Source: Paraburkholderia heleia NBRC 101817 (GTDB lineage Bacteria; Pseudomonadota; Gammaproteobacteria; Burkholderiales; Burkholderiaceae). Taken from it: a stretch of 64,000 nucleotides of DNA. The stretch spans positions 208,632-272,631 of the forward strand of contig NZ_BBJH01000008.1 in assembly GCF_000739775.1 (NCBI RefSeq). Direction: 5' to 3'. Below the pieces are notes generated by a model, which was not told the DNA's origin, ran no database searches, and saw only the letters and a program-made list of their open reading frames with translations. Position numbers and translations under genes: made by a program. Positions 44,741 through 53,719 of this stretch are shown piece after piece. Within the stretch, counting starts at the first letter, position 1; each line of letters starts with the position of its first letter.

Positions 44741-45421
44741 TCATGTGTCGGCCGAAAGCATGTACCCGGAATTTCGCACGGTGTGCAGAAGCGAACTCTC
44801 GAATCCCGCATCGATCTTTTGCCGAAGCTTGCTGACGTGCACATCAATCACGTTGGTCTGCGGATCGAAGTGATATTCCCAGATATTCTCCAGCAGCATG
44901 GTGCGCGTCACGACCTGATTGGCATGCCGCATCATGTATTCGAGCAGCTTGAATTCGCGCGGCTTCAGACTGATCGCCTTGCCCGCCCGCGTAACTCTTC
45001 GCGAAAGCAGATCGACGCAAAGGTCGCCCACCTTGAGCGTCGTTTCGAGCGCGTCGTTCTGCGAGCGGCGTATGAGCACCTCGAGCCTCGCCAGCACCTC
45101 TGCGAACGCGAAGGGCTTGACCACGTAATCGTCGCCACCCGCCTTCAGCCCGCGAATGCGCTCGTCCACGGCATCGAGCGCGCTCAGGATCAGCACCGGC
45201 ACCTTGCTGCCCGTCGCCCGCAGTGCCGCGACGATGCCGAGCCCATCCACGCCGCCCGGCAGCATGCGATCCAGAATGACCGCGTCGTACGTACCCCCCA
45301 TGGCGAGAAACGTGCCGTCCCGCCCGTTGTCGGCGAAGTCGACCACGTGCCCCGCCTCCTCGAGCCCCTTCCTCAGAAAACCGGCTACCTGCTGATTGTC
45401 TTCCACTAACAAGATCTTCAT
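44741..45421 (-). CDS. OmpR-family response regulator, first gene of phosphorelay operon
   Basis: A 226-residue response regulator. Receiver: acidic pair in ILLVEDNQQVAGFLRKGLEE, phospho-acceptor Asp51 in AVILDRMLPGGVDGLGIVAA, Thr/Ser position at VLILSALDAVDERIRGLKAG, Lys in YVVKPFAFAEVLARLEVLI. Output: winged helix (RAGKAISLKPREFKLLEYMM, TNVIDVHVSKLRQKIDAGFE, LHTVRNSGYMLSA). The ATG at 45421 is the family start; the open frame to 45565 is leader. No standard membrane sensor kinase is adjacent; the giant cytoplasmic kinase 42 bp downstream is the natural partner. It diverges from ATPase regulator 3 and probably binds in that gap. Confidence 0.94.
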   Translation of the reverse strand: MKILLVEDNQQVAGFLRKGLEEAGHVVDFADNGRDGTFLAMGGTYDAVILDRMLPGGVDGLGIVAALRATGSKVPVLILSALDAVDERIRGLKAGGDDYVVKPFAFAEVLARLEVLIRRSQNDALETTLKVGDLCVDLLSRRVTRAGKAISLKPREFKLLEYMMRHANQVVTRTMLLENIWEYHFDPQTNVIDVHVSKLRQKIDAGFESSLLHTVRNSGYMLSADT

Positions 45422-45835
45422 TCCAGCCACTCGCGGTTCCGGGCGGCCACCATACACGGCAGCGGCGCCGCGCCGCTGCTCGTGCAAAGCCCGATCTTCC
45501 TTGCTTCTGCCACCTCGCCTCCAATTATCGGTCCAGCGCCGATATTTCGATTTCCGGCGTGTCATTAAATTTGGTTAATGTGCCGTCCAGCACCTGGCGC
45601 CGGCGCTCTGCGGCGCCGCTCCCCCAATGAGTACGGGGCTTTGCGCCGCTATTGCGGAAACGGTAGATTAACAAAAGTTAATTTATGGATAACAGTGAGG
45701 AAAAGACGTGTCGCCTATCATCCACTTCGATACGGCCCGCGCGCAATCAAGCCGCTCACGATATCGGCGTGCCATAAGCCAGGCGGGTTGCCGCGCGCCC
45801 AGTCCCTTGCCAGAGCCATACCGAGCAAAAAAGAC
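45422..45835. promoter_or_regulatory. Divergent phosphorelay/ATPase-regulator control region with two TTAA-N6-TTAA sites
   Basis: This 414-bp gap has no gene. Two palindromic sites of one design occur: ATTAAA-TTTG-GTTAAT at 45564-45579 and ATTAAC-AAAA-GTTAAT at 45667-45682, about 103 bp apart (close to ten helical turns). Both are islands of A+T in GC-rich DNA. Position between an OmpR-type regulator and a winged-helix ATPase regulator makes either protein a candidate binder. Function is inferred. Confidence 0.55.
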
Positions 45836-47374
45836 ATGAATCACGCGACAGCACTCTCTCCATCGTTCGCTGCGCACGCGCCGGTCATTCAGGTCGGCGA
45901 ATGCGAGCTGGATCTCGGGTTGCGGGCGCTACGCCGCGGCGGCAAGGCGGTGGAACTTGGATCCCGTGCGTTCGATGTGCTCACCACCATCGCTCTGGCG
46001 GCAGGACGCATTGTCTCCAAGGACGAACTCATGGAGGCGGTCTGGCCCGATACGATCGTCGAAGAGAACAATATCCATGTGCAGCTTTCGGCGATCCGCA
46101 AGGCGCTGGGCGCGGACCGCAAGCTGATCCTGACGGTGCCGGGGCGCGGCTACCAACTGGCGGCGGCCCCGGACGTGCGAATCATGCCGTCGGCTCGTCA
46201 TGAAGCCGGACCGGCGCGTGAGCCCAATGTACTGCGTGCGGGCGAAGCATTGCTCGGGCGGGACGCCGCAATCGCCGAAATTCGCTCGATGATGTCCTCG
46301 GCGCGCATCGTGACGCTCGTCGGCGCGGGCGGCATCGGCAAGACGAGAATCGCCCGTGAAATCGCGCACCGGCTCGCCACAGAGCAGGCGATCGACGTGC
46401 GCTTCGTCGAACTGGCCGCGCACGTCACGCGCGCGGCGGTTGCCCAGGCGTTCGCGGACGTCTGCGACGCGCCATTCAACGGGAACGAGCCCGATCCGCG
46501 CATCGTGGCGAATGCGCTGGCCGGCTGGCCCGGCCTGCTCGTCATCGACAATGCCGAACACGTCGTGGAGCACGTGGCCGAAATCGTCGACCTGACGAGC
46601 CGTGCCAATCCCCGGGTTACGATTCTCGCCACCAGCCGGTTCCGCCTGCGCGTGTCCCTCGAAACGATCTATCGTGTCGGCCCGCTCGCGCTACCGGACG
46701 CAGGCGTCAGCCGCGATGCCGTGCTCCGCTCCCCCGCGATCGGTCTCTTCCTGCGGCGGCTGCACTCGAATGGCGTGAACGCCGAGATGAGCGATGACCG
46801 GCTCCGGATGGTCGAGGAAATTTGCCGCCGCCTCGAAGGCATACCGCTCGCGCTCGAACTGGCGGCCGGACGCGCTTCCGTACTTGGACTGGAAGGTATC
46901 CGCGAAGGGCTGGACGAACCCCTGCACTATCTTGCCGGCGGTTATCGCACCGCCCAGCCCCGACATCAGTCTCTGCGCGCCGCATTCGACTGGTGCTTCG
47001 ACATGCTCGAGGCCGACGAGCAAACGGTGTTCAGGCGCCTGAGTGTCTTCAACCGCGCCTTCACGATGCAGGCCGCGTCTCAGATCGCCCGCGATGCCAC
47101 GCTATCCAGCGAAGCCGTGATGGACTGTATCGGCGAACTGGTCGACAAATCACTGGTCGAGATTCAATTCGAAGGTGCGGATGTGAAATACCGTCTATTA
47201 GCGCCGGCTCGCGCCTACGGACTTGAAAAACTGCTTGCCGCAGGCGAAATCTGCACGATTTTCGAGCGGCATGCGCTCTTTTCCAGCGGGCACCTTCCCG
47301 CGATTTCAAGCGAATCCGGGGCATCGAATCCGTCCCGGGCGCCCCAAATAATCGAGGCGGGACGGTGGAGATAA
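45836..47374 (+). CDS. Winged-helix/NB-ARC ATPase regulator without TPR region, paralogue 3
   Basis: A 512-residue paralogue of the proteins at 29930 and 33924. Winged helix at residues 15-110 (ELGSRAFDVLTTIALAAGRI, VEENNIHVQLSAIRKALGAD, TVPGRGYQLAA), ATPase with Walker A GAGGIGKT (163-170), Walker B GLLVIDNAEHVVEHV, RRLEGIPLALELAAGRASVL, then TAQPRHQSLRAAFDWCFDML. Like paralogue 2 it stops soon after the post-ATPase winged helix and has no TPR region. The ATG at 45836 (MNHATALSPSFAAHAPVIQV) is chosen because the upstream frame is not conserved; the ribosome site is weak. It diverges from the phosphorelay operon and converges with the chemoreceptor gene. Confidence 0.88.
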   Translation: MNHATALSPSFAAHAPVIQVGECELDLGLRALRRGGKAVELGSRAFDVLTTIALAAGRIVSKDELMEAVWPDTIVEENNIHVQLSAIRKALGADRKLILTVPGRGYQLAAAPDVRIMPSARHEAGPAREPNVLRAGEALLGRDAAIAEIRSMMSSARIVTLVGAGGIGKTRIAREIAHRLATEQAIDVRFVELAAHVTRAAVAQAFADVCDAPFNGNEPDPRIVANALAGWPGLLVIDNAEHVVEHVAEIVDLTSRANPRVTILATSRFRLRVSLETIYRVGPLALPDAGVSRDAVLRSPAIGLFLRRLHSNGVNAEMSDDRLRMVEEICRRLEGIPLALELAAGRASVLGLEGIREGLDEPLHYLAGGYRTAQPRHQSLRAAFDWCFDMLEADEQTVFRRLSVFNRAFTMQAASQIARDATLSSEAVMDCIGELVDKSLVEIQFEGADVKYRLLAPARAYGLEKLLAAGEICTIFERHALFSSGHLPAISSESGASNPSRAPQIIEAGRWR

Positions 47375-47429
47375 TTCCCTCCGCATTCATCGTGTGAAAG
47401 GCTTAAAAAAACGGGCTGCACGCCGATAT

Positions 47430-48986
47430 TTACGAGCAGAACGATGCAATCTTGAATTCCGAAACGACATCGTCGAGCAGCGCAGCCTGTTCCTTGAGCG
47501 ACTGGGCCGCGGCTGCAGCCTGCTCAACGAGTGCTGCATTTTGCTGAGTAGCGGTGTCCATTTGCAGGACAGCCCCACTCACCTGTTCAATGTCCTGGCT
47601 CTGTTCCTGCGTAGCCCGGTGCAACTCAGCCATCAAGCCGCTTACCGCTGCAACTGACGACACGACCTCTGTCATGATCGTGCCCGCCCTTTGCGCGAGC
47701 AGCGAACCTTCGTCGATCTTCCCGACGGTGGCGCCGATCAAATGCTTGATCTCCTTTGCCGCCTGGGCACTTCGCTGAGCAAGACTTCGGACTTCACTCG
47801 CGACGACCGCAAAACCGCGCCCGAGTTCTCCAGCCCGTGCTGCCTCGACGGCAGCATTCAGCGCCAGAATGTTGGTCTGGAAGGCGATGCTCTCAATCAG
47901 GCCCACGATTTCGGCGACCTTGCTGGAATGCACCGATATGCCTTGCATCGTCCGGACGACCTCGTGGACTACCTCGCCGCCTGCAGATGCTGTTTGTGAA
48001 GCCACCAATGCCTGTCGACTCACGGTATTGGCTGTCTCCGCGTTTTTCTTGACGGCCCGCGTCAACTGCGCCATGTTCGCGGCTGCAAGTTCAAGCGACG
48101 CTGCCTGTTGTTCGGTTCGCCGCGAAAGATCTGCGCTTCCGGAGGCAATCTCCTGTGCGCCGACATTGATGGTTTCCGTTCCGCCGCGAACGCTGCGGAC
48201 AGTTCGCACCAGCGCGTCCTGCATTGTCCTGACGTCCGCCATGAGCATTCCCATCTCGTTCCGATATTCGGCGAGCACGTCACCCTGAAGATTGCCTGAG
48301 GCAATGCGCGCGAGATGTGTCTTGATTTCAGCGACAGGGCGCACAACGATTCCGACGAGGATCAGCCTCGCGATGATGCCCACGGCAAGTGCGACTATCG
48401 CCGTTCCGGCAAGCATGGCCACCATCCAATGAAAGCGCGACTGCGCCTGCGCAAAACGTTGCCGCTGCGAGTCGACGACCGCACTCTCCCGTTCCTTCAT
48501 CGCGCTTTGATAAGAGGCCACCGCATCCTGTGTTGCCTTCCCCTGGAGCGCCTTGAAACGGCCGAAATCCATTTGGCCGAGCGCTTCGGCTGCCGGCAGG
48601 ACTGCCTTGTCGAGCACAGACCGGCGGCGCTCTGTCAACTGCCTCACCGCTTCTGAATCCGCCCTTGGCTGCAGTGAAAGATACTTCGAGAATTCCAGTT
48701 CGGAATCCTTTAGATCCTGTCGGGCACCCGAAAGCAAGGCCGGCTCCGGGTCGCCCAGACCATATAGCGAAAGGTAACTATCGAGCGAAACGCGTGCACG
48801 CTGAAGCAACGCATCGCTGGTCTTCAGCGCGACCAGCGAACTGGTATCCACTTCATACATGGCTCGCAGCGCGTCGTTGTTCAGCTTCAGCGCCAGAATT
48901 CCCGCGGAACTCGTCGCAGCGAGGATGACAACGAACACCGAAATGACGCAAGTCAGTCCACCTTTTATGCTGAACCTCTTGAGCAT
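47430..48986 (-). CDS. Methyl-accepting chemotaxis protein
   Basis: A 518-residue chemoreceptor: N-terminal membrane segment ([20 protein letters not shown]), a periplasmic four-helix-bundle ligand domain (residues 35-190), a second membrane segment ([20 protein letters not shown]), HAMP domain, and a long cytoplasmic coiled coil with the conserved hairpin tip ([40 protein letters not shown]). Methylation-helix Gln/Glu pairs are visible. There is no C-terminal CheR-binding pentapeptide. No che genes are in the window. GGGGGAG precedes the ATG very closely. It probably senses a small solute through the four-helix domain. Confidence 0.95.
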   Translation of the reverse strand: MLKRFSIKGGLTCVISVFVVILAATSSAGILALKLNNDALRAMYEVDTSSLVALKTSDALLQRARVSLDSYLSLYGLGDPEPALLSGARQDLKDSELEFSKYLSLQPRADSEAVRQLTERRRSVLDKAVLPAAEALGQMDFGRFKALQGKATQDAVASYQSAMKERESAVVDSQRQRFAQAQSRFHWMVAMLAGTAIVALAVGIIARLILVGIVVRPVAEIKTHLARIASGNLQGDVLAEYRNEMGMLMADVRTMQDALVRTVRSVRGGTETINVGAQEIASGSADLSRRTEQQAASLELAAANMAQLTRAVKKNAETANTVSRQALVASQTASAGGEVVHEVVRTMQGISVHSSKVAEIVGLIESIAFQTNILALNAAVEAARAGELGRGFAVVASEVRSLAQRSAQAAKEIKHLIGATVGKIDEGSLLAQRAGTIMTEVVSSVAAVSGLMAELHRATQEQSQDIEQVSGAVLQMDTATQQNAALVEQAAAAAQSLKEQAALLDDVVSEFKIASFCS

Positions 48987-49316
48987 ATCTCCCCCGATTC
49001 ACGATGTGTCAAATCGACCTCTCACCCGGGCCGTGACGACTTTTTATTAATATGGAAAGATTCCGCCCGCGGCCCGTCAACCTCGTATGCGTCGACCGCC
49101 CCATAACGTTCTGCACCCCGGTTTTCAAGCGGGGGGATCACAGTCTATGGAGAAGTCCAATATCCTTCTAATGAAAAATTGGCCTTCCTCGATACCCATT
49201 TCGGCATTGGTATAAATACCTATCATTCCCTCCTGGCATAGTCGCGCAATTTAAACGGGCGCCGGCTCGCGATGCCTGCGAAAGCTTGGCGACCGGCGTT
49301 CTGACCGCCAATTTGC
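48987..49316. other. Intergenic region upstream of the chemoreceptor
   Basis: 330 bp with no recognised gene, AT-rich between about 49150 and 49255. It should carry the chemoreceptor promoter. I could not find a convincing flagellar sigma-28 promoter by eye. Confidence 0.4.
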
Positions 49317-50060
49317 TCATGCTCGCGCCAGCCACTGGTCGAGACTGAGTCGGCCGATCCGCGCGTCGCCGAGCGGGACAAGCGATTGTTCCTCGACGCG
49401 ACCGCCGTAATAGAGCGCATCGCGATCCGTCACCACCGGGCGGGCATCGCCCACCGATTTCAGATAACGCGAGACGATCTCCGCGAACGGCACGCGGTCG
49501 GGGCCGGCGATGTCGATAGTGCCGTTCAGCGGCGCGGCGAGAGCGACCTGCGCGAGAGTTGCGGCGACGTCATCTGCGGCTATCGGCTGAAACAGTCCGT
49601 CGCCAACGCGCACCGTACCGCCTTCCGTGCCGTAATCGGCGATTGCGCCGATGAATTCCATGAACTGGGTCGCGCGCACGATCGTGTATGGCACGCCCGC
49701 CGCCTCGATCGCTTCCTCCTGCGCAACCTTGGCAACGAAATACGGGTTCTCCGGTGTGCGCTCGCAGCCGACGATGGACAGCGCGACGTGATGGCGTACT
49801 CCAGCGGCCACTTCCGCTTTGCCGAGGTTGCGCGCCGAGTTGCGGAAGAAGTCGAGCACCGCCTGGGGCTCCCACGAGGGCGCATTCGCCACATCCACGA
49901 CGACTTCAGCGCCCGCTAGCGCATTGCTCAGGCCCTCCCCTGTCACGGCGTTCACACCGTTACGCGGCGACGCCGCAAGCGCCTCATGACCCGCGTCGCC
50001 AAGCAGTTTCACGAGACGCGACCCGATCAGGCCGGAACCACCGATTACGACAATCTTCAT
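49317..50060 (-). CDS. NmrA-like atypical SDR (NAD(P)-binding) protein
   Basis: A 247-residue protein with an N-terminal Rossmann motif (MKIVVIGGSGLIGSRLVKLL) and the NmrA/atypical SDR layout: VVVDVANAPSWEPQAVLDFF, HHVALSIVGCERTPENPYFV, VPYTIVRATQFMEFIGAIAD, IDIAGPDRVPFAEIVSRYL. The active-site region has Tyr/Lys in PYFVAKVAQEEAI. Such proteins are NAD(P)-dependent reductases or redox sensors; the substrate is unknown. The start at 50060 is clear from the Rossmann motif. It diverges from the MocR gene at 50251, its likely regulator. Confidence 0.9.
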   Translation of the reverse strand: MKIVVIGGSGLIGSRLVKLLGDAGHEALAASPRNGVNAVTGEGLSNALAGAEVVVDVANAPSWEPQAVLDFFRNSARNLGKAEVAAGVRHHVALSIVGCERTPENPYFVAKVAQEEAIEAAGVPYTIVRATQFMEFIGAIADYGTEGGTVRVGDGLFQPIAADDVAATLAQVALAAPLNGTIDIAGPDRVPFAEIVSRYLKSVGDARPVVTDRDALYYGGRVEEQSLVPLGDARIGRLSLDQWLARA

Positions 50061-50250
50061 GACAGATTCTCCAGATGAGAGGCAGTGAACGCGCAAAAGC
50101 GCCTGGCGGGCGTCGCATCGACTGAACGATTTCGCCGCCGTCGCATCGCGTGAGGCTATTGTGGGAAGATCATGAACTATCGAAAAGTGCCAGGAATTGA
50201 CGTTTCGACCAGGCCAAGTCACTTCCGCACACCTTGCCAGCAAAACAGTC

Positions 50251-51783
50251 ATGCCCGCGCCGCCCGCCACATTCACCATCGATGTCAATCGCCGGCAGCA
50301 CTCGCCGATCTACCTGCAGATCTGCGAGCGCTTCAGAACGGCGATCGCTGCCGGCCATCTGCGTCCCGGCGATCGCGTGCCCGCGCTGCGCAGCCTCGCC
50401 ACTCAGCTGAACACGGCACGCGGCACGGTTGAGCTGGCCTATACGATCCTCGTCGACGAGGGTTACCTGCAGATGCGCGGTGCAGCAGGCACCTTCGTGT
50501 CGCCCTCGCTGCCGGCGTCGGTCACGCGCCCATCGCAGATCGCGAGGGATTCGAACGGCAGGCAAACCGCGAAGGAAAAGGCCGCGCCGGAAGCACAGGG
50601 AGACTTGCCCGGCGCGCTTGGGGAGCCGCGCCAGCCTGCCATTGCCGCCGCCATGAGCGGCGAGCCGCGGCCGCTGCAGCCCGGGTTGCCGGCACTCGAC
50701 GCGTTTCCCGTCAAGGTATGGAATCGTCTCGTTTCGCATCGCGCGCGCAGCGGCGAGCGAGCGATGCTCGCATACCCCGATCCGGCCGGCTACCGGCCCC
50801 TACGCGAACACATCGCCACCTACCTCGGGTTGTCGCGCGGGGTGACCTGTGTGCCGGAGCAGGTGTTCGTGACCGGCGGCTATCGGGCGACGCTCGAACT
50901 CGTGCTGCGCAGTCTCGCCCGCCCGAACGATCGCGTATGGTTCGAAGATCCGGGCTATCTGCTCGCGCGCGGTTTTCTGGCCGAGACCGGCGTCCAGCTT
51001 GTAGCGGTGCCGGCGGATGACGAGGGTATCGATGTCGAACGCGGCAAACGCCTGGATGCGCAGGCGCGCTTCGCGCTGGTCACGCCCTCGCATCAGAGCC
51101 CCCTCGGGCGCACGCTGTCTCTCGCGAGACGCATGGCGCTGCTGGACTGGGCAGAACAAGCATCGAGCTGGATCGTCGAAGACGATTACGACAGCGAGTT
51201 CCGTTATCTCGGCCGGCCTTTGCCGGCGCTGAAGAGCCTCGACCGGCACGATCATGTGATCTATTGCGGCACGTTCAGCAAGGTGATGTTTCCCGGTTTG
51301 CGGCTCGCGTATACGGTGGTGCCGGAGCGGGCCGTCGAGCGCGTCGCCCGGGTGGCGTACAGCATGAATGCCGGATCGCCGACGCTGTTGCAAGCGGCGT
51401 TGGCGGATTTCATCGAGCGGGGGCATTTTGCGCGGCATCTGAAGCGCATGCGTGCGTTGTACGCCCAACGGCGCGTGCTGATCGTGCACGCACTCGAACA
51501 GGCCTTCGGCGAACGGCTGATTGTCGAATTGCCGCCGGGGGGAATCCAGTTCGCGGCGCGGTTCAGCGAAGGCCCTGATGGTCCGGTAGACGACGTCGCT
51601 GTCGCCGCCCTCGCCCGTGAAGCAGGGCTCGCCGTGCTGCCGCTTTCGGTCTGGTACGCGAATGCCCGCACGCAGCACACGCCGCGCGGCCTTGTGATGG
51701 GGTTCGCGAACGTTGCGGATGCGGGTGAGGCCATCCGGCTTGCGCGAACGTTGCGTGGGTGTCTCGAGGGGCGGCGCAGATGA
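50251..51783 (+). CDS. MocR/PdxR-type transcriptional regulator (GntR-aminotransferase fusion)
   Basis: A 510-residue protein: GntR winged helix (SPIYLQICERFRTAIAAGHL, GDRVPALRSLATQLNTARGT), a linker of about 60 residues rich in Pro, Ala and Gln, and a PLP-dependent aminotransferase domain with PLP lysine Lys344 (IYCGTFSKVMFPGLRLAYTV), VFVTGGYRATLELVLRSLAR and EDDYDSEFRYLGRPLPALKS. It resembles the PdxR branch that responds to PLP, but no pyridoxal synthesis genes are nearby. It diverges from the NmrA-like gene by 190 bp. I use the ATG at 50251 (MPAPPATFTIDVNRRQHSPI). Confidence 0.91.
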   Translation: MPAPPATFTIDVNRRQHSPIYLQICERFRTAIAAGHLRPGDRVPALRSLATQLNTARGTVELAYTILVDEGYLQMRGAAGTFVSPSLPASVTRPSQIARDSNGRQTAKEKAAPEAQGDLPGALGEPRQPAIAAAMSGEPRPLQPGLPALDAFPVKVWNRLVSHRARSGERAMLAYPDPAGYRPLREHIATYLGLSRGVTCVPEQVFVTGGYRATLELVLRSLARPNDRVWFEDPGYLLARGFLAETGVQLVAVPADDEGIDVERGKRLDAQARFALVTPSHQSPLGRTLSLARRMALLDWAEQASSWIVEDDYDSEFRYLGRPLPALKSLDRHDHVIYCGTFSKVMFPGLRLAYTVVPERAVERVARVAYSMNAGSPTLLQAALADFIERGHFARHLKRMRALYAQRRVLIVHALEQAFGERLIVELPPGGIQFAARFSEGPDGPVDDVAVAALAREAGLAVLPLSVWYANARTQHTPRGLVMGFANVADAGEAIRLARTLRGCLEGRRR

Positions 51784-51835
51784 CGCCGCTACAATAAAGA
51801 CCTTGCTGCGCTAAATCCTGGAGGCGTAAATAACG

Positions 51836-53179
51836 ATGCCCCGACACAATCCGGCACTGCATCGCAGCCAGAAAGCACCCATGACCAAGACGAAGCGGCG
51901 CTTCCTGATCGCCGGCGTAATCGTTCTGTTGACTGCGTTTGGCTGGATGGTGGCGATCGTCGCCGCGCCCGCGTTCCAACGCACCATCGTCATGACCAGC
52001 GGCGCGGACAACGGCATCTATCGCGGCTTTGCGGATCGCTATGCGCCCATCCTGAAGCGCGCGGGCATCAAACTCGATATCCGCAGTTCTTCAGGCTCGG
52101 TGGAAAATTATGAGCGGTTGAGAGACCCGAACAGCGCCTACGAAGTCGGTTTCATCCAGTCGGGGACCACCGGCCCGAAGGAGACCGACGGTCTGCAGAC
52201 GATAGCTGCCGTGTCGTATGAGCCGATCTGGGTTTTCTATCGCGGCGACACGACGGTCGACAGGCTGTCGCAACTGCGTGGCAAGAAGATTTCGACGGGC
52301 GTGCCCGGCAGCGGCCTGCTTAACGTCGCGCAGGTGTTGCTCGGCTATAGCGGCATCACGAGCCAGAACGCCACCCTCCTGCAAATGGATGCACCGGCGG
52401 CTTACCAGGGGCTCGAAAGCGGTCAGATCGATGCGGCTTTCTTCATCGGCAGGCCCGACGCCGGGATGCAGAAGACGCTGCTGAACAGCCATCTCAAACT
52501 GATGAGTTTCGCGCAGGCAGACGCGCTGGTTCAAAAATTCCCATCGCTTTCAAAGATCGTCTTGCCGCGCGCGTCGACGAGTGTCGCAGATGATCTGCCG
52601 CGCACCGACGTCACGCTGCTCGCGGCAACGGCGCTGCTGGTATCAAAGAACACGCTGCACCCGGCGCTCGTCTATTTGCTGCTCGACGCGGCTCATGCCG
52701 TTCACGGCGGCGAAGATTACTTCACCCCGCTCGGCACGTTCCCTAACCTGAAGACGGAGGAATTCCCGATCTCCGACGAAAGCGTCCGCTACTTCAAATC
52801 CGGTCAGCCGTTCCTGTACCGCTCTCTGCCGTTCTGGCTCGCGAGTGTGATCGAACGACGGCTGTTGATCCTCGTGCCATTCGCTGCGCTCCTGATTGGC
52901 TTGCTTCAGGCGTTGCCGCGCCTGCTCGAAGCGCGGATGAAGAAGCGGCTCGTGGTTTGGTACCGCGAAATCAAGGCACTCGAAGACGAAGTGTGGAGCA
53001 ACCGCGAGCCGACGCGCTCGCAGATCGCGCAATGGAGCGAAGAAATCGAAAACATCGACGCGAATGCGAGCCGGATACGCATTCCATATCGCTATTTTCA
53101 GGATGTCTACGCCCTCAAGCAGGCGATCGGCGTCGTGCGGGACCGGATAACCCATGTTGCGCAGCGAACGAAGGAATAG
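51836..53179 (+). CDS. Orphan TAXI-family binding protein with C-terminal membrane and cytoplasmic segments
   Basis: A 447-residue protein with an N-terminal membrane anchor (FLIAGVIVLLTAFGWMVAIV), a TAXI-type solute-binding domain (IVMTSGADNGIYRGFADRYA, VGFIQSGTTGPKETDGLQTI, YEPIWVFYRGDTTVDRLSQL, KKISTGVPGSGLLNVAQVLL), then a second membrane segment near residue 345 (LILVPFAALLIGLLQALPRL) and a charged 80-residue cytoplasmic tail. TAXI proteins normally feed TRAP permeases, but no TRAP membrane genes are in the window. The start may be 51836 or the internal ATG at 51881. A hairpin follows the stop. Confidence 0.88.
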   Translation: MPRHNPALHRSQKAPMTKTKRRFLIAGVIVLLTAFGWMVAIVAAPAFQRTIVMTSGADNGIYRGFADRYAPILKRAGIKLDIRSSSGSVENYERLRDPNSAYEVGFIQSGTTGPKETDGLQTIAAVSYEPIWVFYRGDTTVDRLSQLRGKKISTGVPGSGLLNVAQVLLGYSGITSQNATLLQMDAPAAYQGLESGQIDAAFFIGRPDAGMQKTLLNSHLKLMSFAQADALVQKFPSLSKIVLPRASTSVADDLPRTDVTLLAATALLVSKNTLHPALVYLLLDAAHAVHGGEDYFTPLGTFPNLKTEEFPISDESVRYFKSGQPFLYRSLPFWLASVIERRLLILVPFAALLIGLLQALPRLLEARMKKRLVVWYREIKALEDEVWSNREPTRSQIAQWSEEIENIDANASRIRIPYRYFQDVYALKQAIGVVRDRITHVAQRTKE

Positions 53180-53185
53180 CGGCGC

Positions 53186-53203
53186 GTCGGCTTCGCAGCC
53201 GAC
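53186..53203 (+). terminator. Hairpin after the TAXI gene
   Basis: GTCGGCT-TCGC-AGCCGAC is a perfect 7-bp stem with a 4-base loop, seven bases after the stop codon and just before the convergent nirK remnant. A T-run is absent. It is well placed as a terminator. Confidence 0.5.
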
Positions 53204-53209
53204 ACCCCA

Positions 53210-53704
53210 CTATTGTGCAGCTGCAGAAGACGAATAGATCGCGGGCGCGGCTGGACCCTCGACCTTGAGCACGCCCAGCGCACCCTTATTGAAGGCGCGG
53301 AAAATCGAATGGTCGACGAGCAGGAACGTACCGGGAACCTCCGTGCGGAACTGGACGACCTTCGAGCCACCCGCCGGAATCAGCGTTGTCTGCACGCTTT
53401 CTTCGTAGTGTTGATTCGATCCGTCCCAAACCCGATCGAAAATTTCGCCGATTACGTGGAAACTCGATACCAGATTCGGACCGCCATTACCCACCAACAG
53501 CCGGACCGTTTCTTCCACTTTCGCTTTCAACGCGTTATCGCCAGTCAGTGCGCCCTCCCTTCCGTTGAACAATACGTAAGTCGGCTGTTCGTCGATCGCC
53601 TTCTCCATATCGAAGGTCTGCATGCCTTGATCGTTATATTTGCCATTCGTGTAGAAGTCGCCCTGCATCACGTAGTATTCGCGATCGACTTTCGGCAAGC
53701 CTTC
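53210..53704 (-). pseudogene. nirK: Copper nitrite reductase (nirK), 3' remnant
   Basis: About 165 codons matching the second cupredoxin domain and end of copper nitrite reductase: [99 protein letters not shown]. The His residues of SFHVIGE and DHSIFRAF are kept. The first domain with the type 1 copper site is missing: similarity stops at 53704, and 15 bases later a permease fragment starts on the other strand. No start codon context or signal peptide remains, so no active enzyme is expected. Confidence 0.8.
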
Positions 53705-53719
53705 GTGCACGACCGGCAA

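Noticed and set aside
48987..49060. Flagellar sigma-28 promoter for the chemoreceptor
   Set aside because: AT-rich TTAATAAAAAG is present on the minus strand, but no GCCGATAA-like -10 box lies at the right distance.
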